A stretch of DNA of 64,000 nucleotides from assembly GCA_012845835.1 (NCBI GenBank), contig JABAKD010000019.1:10450844-10514843 (forward strand), given 5' to 3'. The position numbers were made by a program, and so were the translations under genes. The notes below the pieces were generated by a model. It had not been told where the DNA came from, made no database searches, and saw nothing but the letters and a program-made list of their open reading frames with translations. This DNA is from Undaria pinnatifida (taxonomy: Eukaryota > Sar > Phaeophyceae > Laminariales > Alariaceae). Positions 19,740-31,900 of the stretch are shown here, piece by piece; position 1 is the first letter of the stretch, and each line of letters opens with the position of its first letter.

Positions 19740-20110
19740 AGTCTTCGTTCCCTGGGCATGTGTTTGGAGTGATGGACGTTGACTCTCACGCTGCACAGCA
19801 GTGCCAGATGACGTTTCTTTTTAGTGGCAAAACCCACTTTTGATCCGACAACCACATCAAGGTCAGAAATTGAGGTACCGAGATACCTCTGGTCAAGCGA
19901 TGTCAAGCATTAAAGCGGGTCCGGAGGAGCGAGGCATGGCGCTTCCACCTGTCACATTTCTTGCTCGTCAAAAGATCGGCAAGGCTCTCATCCAGTAGCG
20001 GGAAATCCCCGCCGCTAGATACCGGCTCTTCCGTGGAGGAAATGGAGGAAATGGGTGATGAGTCTTTTTCGTTTTTTTCACAGCCGCTGTACACAGCTGT
20101 ACTCGTCTGC
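19740..20110. other. Unassigned stretch
   Basis: No repeat match inside the window and no convincing frame. Confidence 0.4.
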
Positions 20111-20111
20111 A

Positions 20112-20383
20112 GACGCATGCTACGATAGAGGTATACCTTTTTTTGGCGAAAATGTTTTTCTGAATGACGGGGATCCTTAACCCAAAATCGTCGGAAAAAA
20201 AATAAATAATAGGCCATTTTTTTTGCATAATCCTCGTTGTGTACCTAAACTTGAGCCATGGGATTTGTCATCCGGTAGCGGTTTTGTTTTCTCTGAATCG
20301 GTTTTTTCGGTAGAGATCTTAAGCTCTCAAATTGAGGGGCAGTATTAAGAAAAAAAATGGAGCGCCTCTATCGTAGCACGTCT
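20112..20383 (-). mobile_element. MITE-A copy with TGCA flanks
   Basis: GACGCATGCTACGATAGAGG at the left and CCTCTATCGTAGCACGTC at the right, with all inner landmarks. TGCA precedes the left end and follows the right end, the clearest candidate 4-bp target duplication for this family. Confidence 0.88.
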
Positions 20384-20639
20384 GCAATAATAGCAGTTTA
20401 TGTCGCCTTCCGGGGATGTTGACTACCTGGTTTTTTGTTTTTACACCCGCACTACAACGCCCCCCTCGAAGGCAGACCTTACTTCAACGCTTGATCGTCC
20501 CTCCTCGCTACCCGTTTCTGTCTCGCGCGTCGCCACGTACACTCTGAAACCCCTCCGAAAAGGCGTTTATCAGGGGGTACCACCATCTTGAGCGGGCCGA
20601 GAGGGAGTTCTACGAAGACAGAAGGATAGCGGCGGTGGC

Positions 20640-23145
20640 GGCAAGACTGCGACCGCTGTTCGAGAGCTACTTTATTTCTTGACCGGAGAAATCGCGGCAA
20701 ATAGCCGGCCTCGAGAGGTCCTCGTGGGATGTTAGGAATACATCATGACCAATAAGCCGCCAGCTACCGCTGATTGTTAGCTCAATGTGTATGGTGTACA
20801 GCGCTTACTGTTGGCTCATTGGTTGTGTTTTCTCTCTAAAAAAAGCGGTGGGCGGCGATAACCAATGCGGGAGGCCGCTTTTTCGAAAGCCACGTCATTT
20901 CTCGACCGGAGACGCCGCGGCACTAACCGACCTCGCGAGGCGGTCTAGTTCTTACGAAGTGGTCGCGGGCGCCAAACAAAATCTCTCATTTTTTTTACTT
21001 CTTACTGGCTAGGATGGAAATTCGTGGTCCGTGCGTCGGAAACGTGGTCCGTGTTAATTTGGAATGTTTTCTGGCTTTTTTCTTGTGCGAAAGTTGCGCC
21101 GCCGCGTTTCTGCCCACTTTTGATCCAGTTCTTGCTGCGGGATTGGTGTTGGAATAGTTGACGCCAGGTTGGGTCCACGCCGGCACGTTCATCTGCCTGG
21201 TAATAGGAATTAGACTATAAAGGAAATTCGACCCTAAAAAATTGACCAATCAGAAAACTCCGGGCACACGAAATGTCTTCTCTGATTGGACCGCTTCCTC
21301 TACCCTTCAAAATCGTATACGGTTGGGTTGAGTCTACGCCCGTACCTTGATTGATCTCACTGGGAAGTGCTTCCTAGCCCACAAACAAATCGCACTACAG
21401 CGGTGAATAACCTATCCTCTGGAAGATCCCACGACCATTTTTGGGGAGGGGGGCTCCCGGGAGGCCCTCAAGGGAGACCTCATTTCGAAAAGCTGCTTCA
21501 CGTTTCTTAGTAGGACATGTTGTTCGGGGTGGTGGCCAGTTTCAGAGACAGCAACGACAATGAGTACACTATGTAACTGCCTGGTGGGTGCCTGAATAAA
21601 TACACGCTACGCGGTACGATTATCCCCCCCCCCCCCCTGCGCGGAGTCGAAGGTGAACCGCGGCAATAACAGCCCTCGACAGCCCCCCTTGCACGGAGTC
21701 AAAGGTATACCGCGGTATCAACCGACCTCGAGAGGCCGCCGTCGAGGGAGATGTCTGTTCGTAAAGAGCTCTACTTCAGGTCTTGACTGGAGAAAACCGC
21801 GACATTCACCGCCCTCGAGAGATAGCCCTTGTGTGGTCAACCTTATTGCGTTAAACAACAAAAGGGCGGCGGTAGGCCGCATTTTCCACGCCATTCCTTG
21901 CGTGCAACCAGTGTTGCCTTGCGAGCTCTTTTCGAAAACTGCTTTGTTTCTTGACTGGAGAACACCGCGACATCCACCGACCTCGAGAGGCCGTCGGGGG
22001 CAAAGACGTTAGAAGACGTCAGTTTGGGCACGTGACGGACGGCGGTCTGGACGTAATATACCCAGTACTATTTTTAGTGTGGAAGCTCGTCACAGATGGC
22101 CGTCTAGACGTAATATAGTAGTTTTAGTGTGGGAACTCGTCAAGTCGTGACTGACGGGGGGCGTCCAAGGCTGCCGTCTCCTGACATGTATTTTTTTTTC
22201 TTCTGTTTGAGAGCTGCTTAAATTCTTGGCTGGAGATTCGGCGGCATTAGCTACCCTTGAGAGGTGTGACAGTACTCCGAATGGGGGATGCGTGGTTGGT
22301 CGGTGTTGGGAAGCGTGCCCCCCATGGGTTCCGGTGTCTTTGATTGGTCTATCCTCATGGCTCGCTGGCTAGGCTCAAAGGTTACGCATTATTTCCCTAA
22401 ATAGAATGCTAAAACACAGAGATAACACGGCTAGGTAGGGTAAGGCAGGGTAGGGCAGGGTAGTGCAGGGTAGTGAGATGAGGGGCATCCTGCTTGTCCC
22501 ATCATCGTCACCTACATTATCGCCCATCTACATGATGGCCTTGACGTGAATGTGACATCTAATTATCACGTGGTTTCACCTCAACCATGACATGGTTTCA
22601 CGTCGAATATATAAACTATCCTTCACGGAGGGCACTCCATTACAGAGGCCCTTGTGAGGTCTTAGAGGTACACCTTATTATACGCTTGAGCTGCCCGTCA
22701 GCGCCGATTTTTAGCTCAGTGGCTATGGTGCATAACATGCTGCCTGATCGCTCAAGGATCATGGCGTGAATCTTCCACAACGAAAACTTTGCGTATATTA
22801 TATGGGAGACCGCTTGTCAAGAGCTACTTCCTGTGTACTGACTAAAGAAATCGAGAGCCGTTAACCGACCTCGAGAGCCCGCCCTCGTGGTCAACCTTAC
22901 TGAAGACCACCCTAACGGACCGCGAGAGGCCGCCCTCGCGGTCAACTTTATGGCATAATAAAAAAAAAGGTTGCGGCGCGTGCAGCGTGTCCCCCACGCA
23001 TTGTTCCGGGTTTCGCGAGTGCAACCAGCCTTGCCTTGCCGGGGGACCATGGACTAGACCTCTTTTCTAAACCCTGAATTCTCCCTTCTCGTCGGCTGGA
23101 GAGACACGCGAGCTGTTTTCCTACCTCGAGAGGCTACCCCTTGTC
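20640..23145 (+). repeat. Region of dispersed ~60-bp repeats
   Basis: At least seven appearances (20665, 20870, 21785, 21930, 22205, 22825, 23060) of a module GAGAGCTACTTTATTTCTTG, ACTGGAGAAAACCGCGACAT and CACCGACCTCGAGAGGCCGC, separated by 100-500 bp of other sequence. Two tRNA-like segments (TTAGCTCAATGTGTATGGTG at about 20777, TTAGCTCAGTGGCTATGGTG at about 22711) and a run of AGGGTAGGGCAGGGTAGTGC (22438-22475) also lie here. Confidence 0.6.
22670..22790 (+). other. tRNA-like segment, not a functional tRNA
   Basis: TTAGCTCAGTGGCTATGGTG is a good A-box/D-arm. The downstream CATGGCGTGAATCTTCCAC is a poor B-box/T-arm, and no acceptor stem closes. A related segment is at 20760-20830. It is probably the head of a tRNA-derived retroposon. 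Confidence 0.45.
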
Positions 23146-23157
23146 GCCTGTTTTAGA

Positions 23158-23430
23158 CGCGTGCTACGAGAGAGGTGCACGCCAGTTTTTTTCTTAGGCT
23201 TCCTCAATTTGGTAGTTTAAGATCTCCCCCAAAAACTGATGTGGAGAAAAGGAAAACTGCTACGGTACCGGATGAAAAAACCCCATGGGGCCTGAGGTGC
23301 ACAACGGGAATCATGCCAAAAAATAATGTACCTCTGGGATTTCCGACGATTTGGGGTTGAGTGAGCCCGGTCACTCAGAAGAAAATTCAGACGAAAAGTG
23401 GTACCTCATCTATATCGCAGCACGCGTCAG
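23158..23430 (+). mobile_element. MITE-A copy
   Basis: GACGCGTGCTACGAGAGAGG left and TATCGCAGCACGCGTC right, with GGCTTCCTCAATTTGGTAGT, TACCGGATGAAAAAACCCCA, ACAACGGGAATCATGCCAAA and GAGCCCGGTCACTCAGAAGA inside. Confidence 0.85.
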
Positions 23431-23530
23431 GCTCCGGCATTCAGAAAACAACTTTGCCAAAAAGTGGTATACCTTTTTACCTCCAGTTGTCTTTACACCA
23501 AGGCTACGGTATTAGTAGGGGGGATGTTAC

Positions 23531-24380
23531 GGTGGTGCTGTGACGATGTTGTGATGATGTTACGATGATGTTACGATGATGTTACGATGATGTTACGATG
23601 ATGTTACGATGATGTTATGATGATGTTATGATGATTGTGGGGTATTAGTCCGTTTGACCACTTGCAAAGGGTTATCCAATAGCTTACCCAAACTAATACT
23701 TATAACACTCTCCCCCCCTGAAACGGCGGGATAGCAGGTCGGCCGGATATACGGGCGGACCTGTCAATATCCAAGCGGTTCCATTTCCTGGGGAAACCGG
23801 AGAATATTTTTCAAGTTCGACATGGGGAAAGTCTGAAAAAGTTTACTATTGTGGATGGTGGGAGTTGAACCCACGCCCCAAAAAAAACATGGTCTGTCGA
23901 CGACGCCATTGGTTAAGGTATTAGCGGGGTATTAGTCCGTGTGACCACTTGCAAAACGTTGACCAATAATAGCTTACCCTAAGTAAGCCTTAAAACGTGA
24001 GGATTTTATGATGATGTTATGATGATGTTATGATGATGTTATGTTGATATTACGATGATGTTGTTATGAAGATGTTATATGATGATGTTATGATGTTGTT
24101 ATGATGAGGTTATGATAATGATGTTAAAATGATGTTTTGAATATGGTAAAATGATGTTATGACGATGTTAAACTGATGTTATGATGATGTTATTCTGATG
24201 TTGTTATGATGATGTTATGATGATGATGATATTAATGATATGATGATGTTATGATGATGTCACGGTGACGTTATAATGATGTTGTGATGGTGTTGAAATG
24301 ATGTTATGGTGATGTTACGATGATGTCATATGATGATGTTATGATGATGTTATGATGATGTTATGATGATGTTATTTAAT
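23531..24380 (+). repeat. GATGATGTTA satellite interrupted by a tRNA-like SINE
   Basis: Units of GATGATGTTACGATGATGTT at 23531-23640 and degenerate ones (ATGATGTTATGATGATGTTA) at 24003-24375. Between them, at 23640-23995, lies the antisense tRNA-like retroposon also seen at 15325. It is bracketed by GGGGTATTAGTCCGT(T/G)TGAC at 23639 and 23930. Confidence 0.85.
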
Positions 24381-24394
24381 ACACCCCCATTTCC

Positions 24395-24650
24395 ACTACG
24401 ATTGTACCGGACACCAGCCACTCGAGGACGAGTCACTCTTTATCTCACGGAAAAAAATACTTACTTATTATATACGTAGGGATTTTTTTTGGGCGCTGCG
24501 CAGCTTTTTACTAGTCCATTATACTTCATTATGTCTAAAATAGCACATCCGGAAAGGAATAGGGGGGGTGGGGGTGGGTCACTCACACGAGCGACTACCA
24601 GCCACTGCACAAAGACCCCAAAGGTGACGCCCCCTACCGTGTATGTAGTG
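24395..24650 (+). repeat. Family H copy
   Basis: Has GAGTCACTCTTTATCTCACG, GGGCGCTGCGCAGCTTTTTA, TCACTCACACGAGCGACTAC and GTGACGCCCCCTACCGTGTA. It abuts the MITE-A that begins at 24651. Confidence 0.6.
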
Positions 24651-24920
24651 ACGCATTCTACGATAGAGATATACCGTTTATTGGCAAAAATGTTTTCTGA
24701 ATGGGGGGGCTCCTTAACCAAGAATCGTCAGAAAAAAAGTTAATTATAGACCATTTTATTTTGCATGATTCTCCTTGTAGTGTACCTAGGCCATGGGGTT
24801 TTCATCCGTCGCAGCATTATTTTTGTCCAAATCGGTTTTTGGGAGAGGTCTTAAGCTCCCAGATTGAGGAGTTGAATTAGAAGAAAAGCGGTGCATCCCT
24901 ACCGCGTATAGCACGCGTCC
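24651..24920 (-). mobile_element. MITE-A copy
   Basis: GACGCATTCTACGATAGAGA left and TATAGCACGCGTC right, with CCTTAACCAAGAATCGTCAG, TTTTGCATGATTCTCCTTGT and GGGAGAGGTCTTAAGCTCCC inside. Confidence 0.85.
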
Positions 24921-24924
24921 GTAA

Positions 24925-25230
24925 TGATGTACGTATCGGAAGAAGCACAATGAGAGCCCAAATGTTGGAGGTGTCTCTGTAAGGATGAGTAGGAACGGTG
25001 TGCTCGGTCTCGAAAGGGATGCGTGGTCAATTGGTGAAATGAATAAAATGCAAACAACAAATGAGTACGCCCCCCCCCCCCCCCCCCGCCTACCGTGCGC
25101 GTCGCCTTAAGTGGTCGGTTCTAGTAGAGGCAACATTTTGATTCTTTTGCAAGTTATGCTACTGATCTGGGACTCCTCAACACAAAAGACAGTACCCAAT
25201 ATATTTGTATTCACCACAGTTTTCTTCTGG
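24925..25230. other. Unassigned stretch with C run
   Basis: A poly-C run at about 25071-25087; nothing else recognised. Confidence 0.4.
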
Positions 25231-25235
25231 GAATC

Positions 25236-25335
25236 TATTATTAGCGTATGAAAATACGTGGAAGTGTGGTGAGCTAAAGCTTTATTTTTCCCCATCCGCC
25301 GGAGGATAAAAATAAATAAATAAAATAAAATCTAT
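25236..25335 (+). mobile_element. SINE2 3' end, 5'-truncated
   Basis: Only the last ~70 bp (ATGAAAATACGTGGAAGTGT, GGTGAGCTAAAGCTTTATTT, CCCCATCCGCCGGAGGATAA) followed by an AAATA-type tail. Truncation at the 5' side is typical of target-primed retroposition. Confidence 0.75.
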
Positions 25336-25369
25336 TATTAAAACAGTTGCATTTATGTACGTCACTGAG

Positions 25370-26103
25370 TATCGCGCCACCCCTTTATAGTGCGTGGTCC
25401 CTCTATAGTGCGGGGCCCTTCTATAGTGTGGGGTCCCTCTATAGTGCGTGGCACCACTTTAGCGTGTATATTGCCACCTGATAAGGGACGCACGCTACGA
25501 TAGAGGTAGCAGTTTTCGTCTGAAATGGTATCTGAATGACGGAGCTTCTTTACCCAGGCTACAATAAGGGGGTCCCTTTTTAAAGGCATTTTTTTTTCAG
25601 TGGCCCGCCGGCCCCGGTCACTCGCGCGAGTGACCCCCTGTTCCTTTTGTGCGGTCTTGAGATTTCGGTGCTATTTTACCAAAACTAGCGCGACGCGAAT
25701 CCGCACTGCACAATAGTTAGCCACGCTGTGCGCGCCAAGCATAATCGCGTAAAGTCTTTTCTTTCAGTGAGATACAGAGTCACTCGTGCGACTGGCTCAA
25801 AATCCCGTACTACGGCGAAAAACGGAGTACCCCCCCCTTACCGTTGCCTTGGTCTCCCTAAACCCAAAACTGTCGGAAATACGCAAAATTGTTTCAAATA
25901 CGCAGAATTGTTTATGCAGGATTCTCGTTGCGTACGCGTAGGCCATGAGATTTTTCATTCGTGGTATGACAGCATTTCCCTCCCCCCCCCTCCAAAAACA
26001 GTTTTTGGGAGACGATGAGGTATTAAGATCTCTCAAATTGTGGACCACACGCGTCAGAAAAAAAAATGGTAGTACTAGTGCACCTCTATCGTAGTGTGCG
26101 TCA
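25370..26103. mobile_element. Two antisense MITE-A pieces around a family H copy
   Basis: 25489-25590 is the left half of a - strand MITE-A (GACGCACGCTACGATAGAGG). 25595-25830 is a - strand family H copy. 25836-26103 carries the rest of a MITE-A ending CTCTATCGTAGTGTGCGTC. This could be one MITE-A split by H, or two partial copies. 25380-25460 is a short CTATAGTGCG(T/G)GG repeat. Confidence 0.55.
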
Positions 26104-26155
26104 AAGAAGGCACCGACCGCACTATGCGTAGAGGGCCGACTCAGCTGCAGTGTAA

Positions 26156-26407
26156 GAGTCTTACTACGGTAGCCCCCCCAGCTTTTTTTTAACGAAATCG
26201 CCGGCTTCAAAACCAGCTCCCGGTCTTGTTTCCTGAAATAGGGTGTCCCTCGACACCCCGACGTCATCGATCGATAGACGCGTGTGCACCCAAGAAAATA
26301 TATGGGTACTTTTTTTTGCAATAGTATCCTTCCTTGTGTCGAGCAGCCACGAAACGTTCGTTAAAGAAAACCGCTGGTTTTAGGGGGGGGCTATCGTAGA
26401 ATCAGTC
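26156..26407 (+). mobile_element. MITE-G copy with GTAA target duplication
   Basis: Begins GAGTCTTACTACGGTAGCCC and ends GGGGGGGCTATCGTAGAATC followed by AGTC. GTAA precedes (26152-26155) and follows (26408-26411). The inside has AAAACCAGCTCCCGGTCTTG and TTGTGTCGAGCAGCCACGAA. 252 bp, no coding capacity. Confidence 0.88.
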
Positions 26408-26639
26408 GTAAAAGGTGTGAGACCAAAACTCGAACACAGTTTTTTTCGACTCAAGACTCCAGCATTTTTCGTTCAAGGAGAAGGGGAAGGGGGGGGGGGA
26501 AGGGTAGTCTCATGTTGGGATGACTCTGATCCCGATGTGCGTGCGCCTCGGCCCCTTCCTGCCGCAAGCGGAAGACCGTATCTTTCAGTGCAGTGCTCAG
26601 TGGTTGTTTCTCGATACAGTGCCGGTATGCGGCAGTCCA

Positions 26640-26945
26640 GGGCGATTGTGTAGGAGAGGGGTACTTTCATTTTTCCACTACCGCGTTCGAGCCACTCCCA
26701 CGCACGAGTGACTCTAGACTCACGGACAAAAATACTTTTACCTGGTAGGCCTTGTGGTTGGCGCAGCGTAGCTTTTACCATTTCCCCTTGCGGATTCATA
26801 TCCCGCAACAAAGTCTAACAGACACAAAAGCTAAGCTAAGACCCCGCGAAGGAGCAGGGGGTCACTCGCGCGCGCGAATGACCCCCAGCCAAACCGCACC
26901 CCCCCCCCCCCAAAAGAAAGTGACGCCCCCTACCGTACTATCGAT
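26640..26945 (+). repeat. Family H copy
   Basis: Has GCACGAGTGACTCTAGACTC, TTGGCGCAGCGTAGCTTTTA, GGGGTCACTCGCGCGCGCGA and GTGACGCCCCCTACCGTACT. Confidence 0.6.
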
Positions 26946-27059
26946 CGCCAGCCGAAACTTCCGGCAGTATATCGGACAATGGCACTACAATTGGGGGTAG
27001 GTAGTGCCGTTGCTGGTACTATTTAGAGTATATAGCGGGTTTACGTGGTGTCAAAAGTG

Positions 27060-27185
27060 ATTTAAGCGATTTCACCCCGGCACCTATATCGGCATTAGGC
27101 ACTATCCAATCGGCACTATATCGGCAATAGGCAATATCCAACCGGCACTATATCGACAACGGGCACTATCCAACCGGCACTTTTA
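27060..27185 (+). repeat. Short tandem repeat, ~37-bp unit
   Basis: Three to four units of ACCGGCACTATATCGGCAAT and GGCACTATCCA. Confidence 0.75.
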
Positions 27186-27504
27186 TGGAGGTGCACCCAA
27201 CAACGGCGAATCAGCATCCCTGGCGGTGTATAAGCGAGCATCATTCCGCTAAAAAGCTGGAATTTTATCTCCTCTTGGTTATTATTCATGTTCCGAGCTC
27301 TTGTGCGTTGCGTCAGACGCTGATCGGCCGTGCTTCGCTCTGAAGGTGGGACGCGCAGGGCCATCCACAGACCCTTTAGGCCACTCTACAGCGGGGGACA
27401 AACCAGCTGCGTGACGCCCCCCCCTCCCTCGACGACAACAGAAACAAATATAAAGGTGAAAACATGTACTGGTATATTATTCTTCATGCCATGGTGTACC
27501 AAGC

Positions 27505-27960
27505 AGAGGGTGAAATTGGAGAGATTTCCCTCCCCCCTCCCTCACCAGGCAGGGTAGAATTGGGGAGACCCCCGCTTACCCTCTGGATGAAGGGTGGACT
27601 TGAGGGAAAACCACTTATCCTTCTCGACCAGGCAGGGCAGAATTGGGGAGACCTCCACTCCCCCCCCCCCCCGGGCAAGGTAGAATTGGGGAGGCCTCCA
27701 CTTCCCCCCCCACCCCAGGCAAGGTAGAATTGGAGAGACCCCTCCACCCCCCACCAGCAGGAGTATAATTAGGAAACCCCCCTCCTCCCGCCTAACAGGC
27801 AGGGTCAAATCTCCCTACCCCACCAGCCAGACAGGGGTGTTTAGGCGAGCCTCCTCCCCCCTACTAGGCAGGGACGAAATGAGGAAAACCCCTTCAAGAA
27901 TTGAGGAAACCCCGCCCCCCCATGCCCCACAAGGGAGGGTAGAATTGAAAGCGCCCCCCC
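27505..27960 (+). repeat. Minisatellite, ~55-65-bp C-rich unit
   Basis: About seven units of CCAGGCAGGGTAGAATTGGG and GAGACCTCCACTCCCCCC with varying C runs. Proline-rich and glycine-rich frames over it are artefacts. Confidence 0.85.
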
Positions 27961-27964
27961 CCCC

Positions 27965-28400
27965 CCAAGACACGCACTATCGATTGATGGTGGCTAAAAA
28001 TGGCATCTGCGTGTCTCCTTTCATGGTGCCTGGACGTCACGAGACACATGAAGGGTTATACGTCAAGAGGAGTTGCGGCGAGAAAAAAAATATATCATTT
28101 CTCCCAATAACTTCCGCTGTTATTATAGCTATGGACCGCAAAACAACAACCATAGCCCCCCCCCCCCCCCCCGCTCCTCTCCCGCCCCCTCCCCTCCAAC
28201 CCCCCCACGTTGCCCCGTGAGCCATCCCTCGCATGTAGCGTGACGTGGAGAGTATCAAACCGCACCCCGTTAGAAGTAAAGCAGCATTTACGTACCAAAA
28301 AAAAAACCGGCAACCCATCACATCTAAAGGGTCCTGGCGCACGTGGGCTACTATACTCCTTTTACAACCGCTACTACTGTATTCAAGGCTACAGCAAGGG
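27965..28400. other. Unassigned stretch with C-rich run
   Basis: A pyrimidine/C run at about 28156-28210; no gene recognised. Confidence 0.4.
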
Positions 28401-28665
28401 GCATGTACCCCCTTCTTGCTTTGCCGGGTCTGAGCTATCATACTCGCACGAGCGACGCTGTGCCCCTCACCGATAAGAAAAAGCGTTGCGCTCGATTTGT
28501 TTGGCGCAACGCAGCAAACCATCCCAGGTTGGGGATTCCTATCGAAGAACTAACACAGCACGAAACCCTGCATGCTACGGCCGCGATGGACAGGAGGGTC
28601 ACTCGCGCGGGCGACCACCCGGCCACTGCCAAATGAAACCCCCGAAAGGGAACCTACTACGTTAG
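28400..28665 (+). repeat. Family H copy (diverged)
   Basis: Has CTCGCACGAGCGACGCTGTG, GGGTCACTCGCGCGGGCGAC and GGAACCTACTACGTTAGCAT. Confidence 0.5.
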
Positions 28666-28768
28666 CATTGGTCTACTATGACATACGCTCGCGACGAACC
28701 CCTGCGAGAATCGGCGGAATCAGCAGTGCTCACAAAAAAAACCAACACGTACATATTTTCCAGGACTG

Positions 28769-28960
28769 TTCACGGGTCATGGCCCGACCCGAAAAAAAAC
28801 GTGGGTCGATTCGAGTCGGGTCAGGAGTTAATCCAAATCGTTCGAAATCTCACGGTTCGGGTCGGGTCCGGTTGGGACGGAAAACTGTCAAATCTAACGG
28901 GTCAGCGTGAGATCCCCGATCCGGCCCGACTCGCGAGAACTGACCCACCCGGCCCGTGAA
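28769..28960 (+). mobile_element. CGGGTC-rich MITE (hAT-like ends)
   Basis: Left end TTCACGGGTCATGGCCCGAC; the right end reads, in reverse complement, TTCACGGGCCGGGTGGGTC. Subterminal CGGGTCGGGTC-type motifs occur on both sides. Such ends are familiar from hAT-type non-autonomous elements; no target duplication was proved. A second copy is at 30858-31016. Confidence 0.55.
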
Positions 28961-28964
28961 ACGC

Positions 28965-31900
28965 CCTGATATTATATTCTACCAAGTTACTCCAAAAAAC
29001 GACCATCGATTCGTCCTTAGACGTCGGCCCGCCCGCCCACGCCAACGAGCACCACACAGCTCTCCCTTCTCCCTGTATACCGCCCCCCGGACTTACGCAA
29101 CACACATTTCCCCTTTCTCTTTGATCTCATTAGCCTTTCCTCCGTTAACCTTTGCCCCGCACTGTCTCACTGGAGGGCAAAAACCCGAGGATTTTACGCC
29201 TCAATAGTTACTCGAACATACGCTGTCCCTCACAACGCAACAAAAAGCCTACCACTTCTCTCTCCCCGCTTCGTTACACAAAAATTTGCGCCAAAGTCCC
29301 CACACAAAAAACTTACGCCGAAGTTCCACGAAAAACATAAAACATCCCCGGGTAAGTGGCGCCATTGCACCATCCATAAAAGCCCCGAAAATAAATGCCA
29401 AAAAAAAATAAATGCCTCTAATACGGATCAGTACGTATAGTAAAAAGTAAACAAAAACGAAAACAAAAACAAAAACCACGTATAAAAAGAAAGACGCCCA
29501 CAAAATCCTCTGGATAAAACGAGCATTTGCGGGGAGCTCTCTCAAAAAGTAAAGAAAAAAAATCAACCAAGACAAAAAACACCAATTTCAATGAACCGGA
29601 GACAAAAATTGGCCGATCAAGACATCTAAAAGAGTCCACAGTCGGACAGGACAGGCCTGCGTACTCTACAATCAACGGCGATTTCTCGACGAGCACGGCA
29701 ACACACGAAGAGAGAGGAAACCACAAAAAACAAGTATACCTGGTATTACTACACAAGTGTGCGAAACACCATCACAGCGACCTTCTAGACCAGCCGTGCC
29801 ACAGGTGTCATCCCTCACAAGCAGACTAACTTCAAGCGATGTGGCCGGTGCGCGATGATATTATGAGGCGTTTCCCTCGTGACGGGGCTAGATTTGAGGG
29901 CACCACAAAAAGCGAAACAATTTGTTTCTGCTACGTTTTTCCCTGCCCCGCCACTGCTATTGAAAAAACAGCAGCAGAATTTTAGGACGACACAAAACGA
30001 CCTCTGCCTCATAACCGCCACCCCGCCACGGCAAAAGCAGCAGCAGCAGCAGCAGCAGCAGCGGGGCTACAGTAGACCACAGTAGCACCGACAAAAACGA
30101 TAGCAAAAGAGAGCACAGATGGAGGCAAAGACATACCACCAAACCCAAAAGAGGATGGCCTCTCCACACCGCAGAGTGAAGTACACATGCAGCCAGCCGT
30201 AACACACCGACCCGTCACCTGACCTCCGCGCCACGCGGACACCAGGTGACGCTCGCCGGGGCTGCTACTTTAGTCCTCATCAGGATTCCACACACAAAAC
30301 GTGGCGCCAAAAGTGTGTGGGGAAAAAAAAAAACTCGCCTCAAGCAGCGCGCCACACACACGGCCGCGGTAATCACGCGGCCACTGCCCGAAAAAACGAT
30401 GTGGGGGTGTCTAAAGGGGAAACCATTACACCTCGTTTTCATGGTGGCAAAAAAAAGCCTGCGGGAACGTCTACCTGGGGAACCTCCACCTTATACGGTA
30501 GGGCACAATAGCCTTATTGGGGGTGTCTTTACTTGGGAAACCTTCACCTCGTATGGGGCGTGGGCATCCCACGCCTCGGTAAAAATCTCGACGCGCTACC
30601 GCCTTCAAAAAACTCCTGGGGCTACCGCACGAAACACACGCGACAACACCCGTCCCCCTGGGACTATTCCGAGACAACGTTCTCCAAAACAACCGGGAGG
30701 ACAAGCAACAACGGGGAAAAAAAAAACTGTGGAGAGATATTTTGCATTCGTGTGACACATCGAGCAAAAACGGTGGAGGCCTTTCCGTAGGCACATCGCT
30801 CGGCGTTTTTGCGTTCCCTTCTCCGCGTTGCGGAAGGAAATCCAGGGCTTATCCCCGGTCATGCATGACCCGGCCCGCGGATCGGGCCAGGATGTTTCTA
30901 CACAATATCGTGGGTCGAGTCGGGCCGGGTCAGGAGGAGTTCGAAACGTCACGGGTCCGGTCGTCCTGACCGACCCGACCCGGGAGAAATTATCCGACCC
31001 ATGAAAAGCCGTGAAACAATCAACATGGAGCTCGTCCGAGGGGATGTGCAACCACGCGCGTTGAACGTTTCTTGCTCCCTCCCCCCCCCGCCTCCGGAAC
31101 ACCCCTCCATCGCTACTGGAGGAACCTCCCGCCTCTATGTTTCTCCCAGCGTTTCACCCCAACCGTGTTTCGTGAGTTGATCCTGCCAATAAAACCAAAA
31201 AAAAAAAAGCAAGAGTGACCATCTAATGCGAAAGGGTGGGAGCATTCTACGTTTCTCCACTACTGCAGTACTCCGTAGTTCGTCTAAACTCGGGACCTTT
31301 GCCCACGCTGAATGAAGAGAAAACATATCGAAAAAGCTGGTCTTATGATGATGCGGGTCTACCATCGACCCGTGTGTAGCCGCCCACGTTGAACGGGAGA
31401 TAAACCCGTTGAAAACCAGGGAAAATCAAAACCAAAGAAGCAAAGTCTATAGCCTGTGATGCATGTCGTTCGCAAACTCCTCCAAATTTTTCAGCGCCTT
31501 CACGAATTTCCCCCAAACAGTCGGCCGGCCTGTCTCGCCTACCAAAAACAAAACCTACCGGATGTCCTGCCCTCCACGCGCAACATGCAAAACTCCCCCT
31601 CGAATCATCACAGGGGCGCGCGAAGAATGCTTCAGACTACACTTAACAGTCTTGTGGCTGTACATGCCGACTTGCCACCTGGGAGACTCCGAATGTTCAG
31701 CTTCTAAATGGCTGACTCCTTACCTCACAAACGCGCCAATCACCCCACCACCACCCCCGTCTCGCTTGCCCCGCCCCCCCTCCCTCCCGGTGAAGTCCGT
31801 TGATCCGTACCCTCGCAGGCGCCAACTCCTCTACTCCTACCCCCTCCCACACCTGACGTCTCTTTAACCCGACCTCATTGACCCCTATACCCCACAACCC

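Noticed and set aside
27464-27808. Gly/Pro-rich frames over 27.5-27.8 kb
   Set aside because: C-rich minisatellite on both strands.
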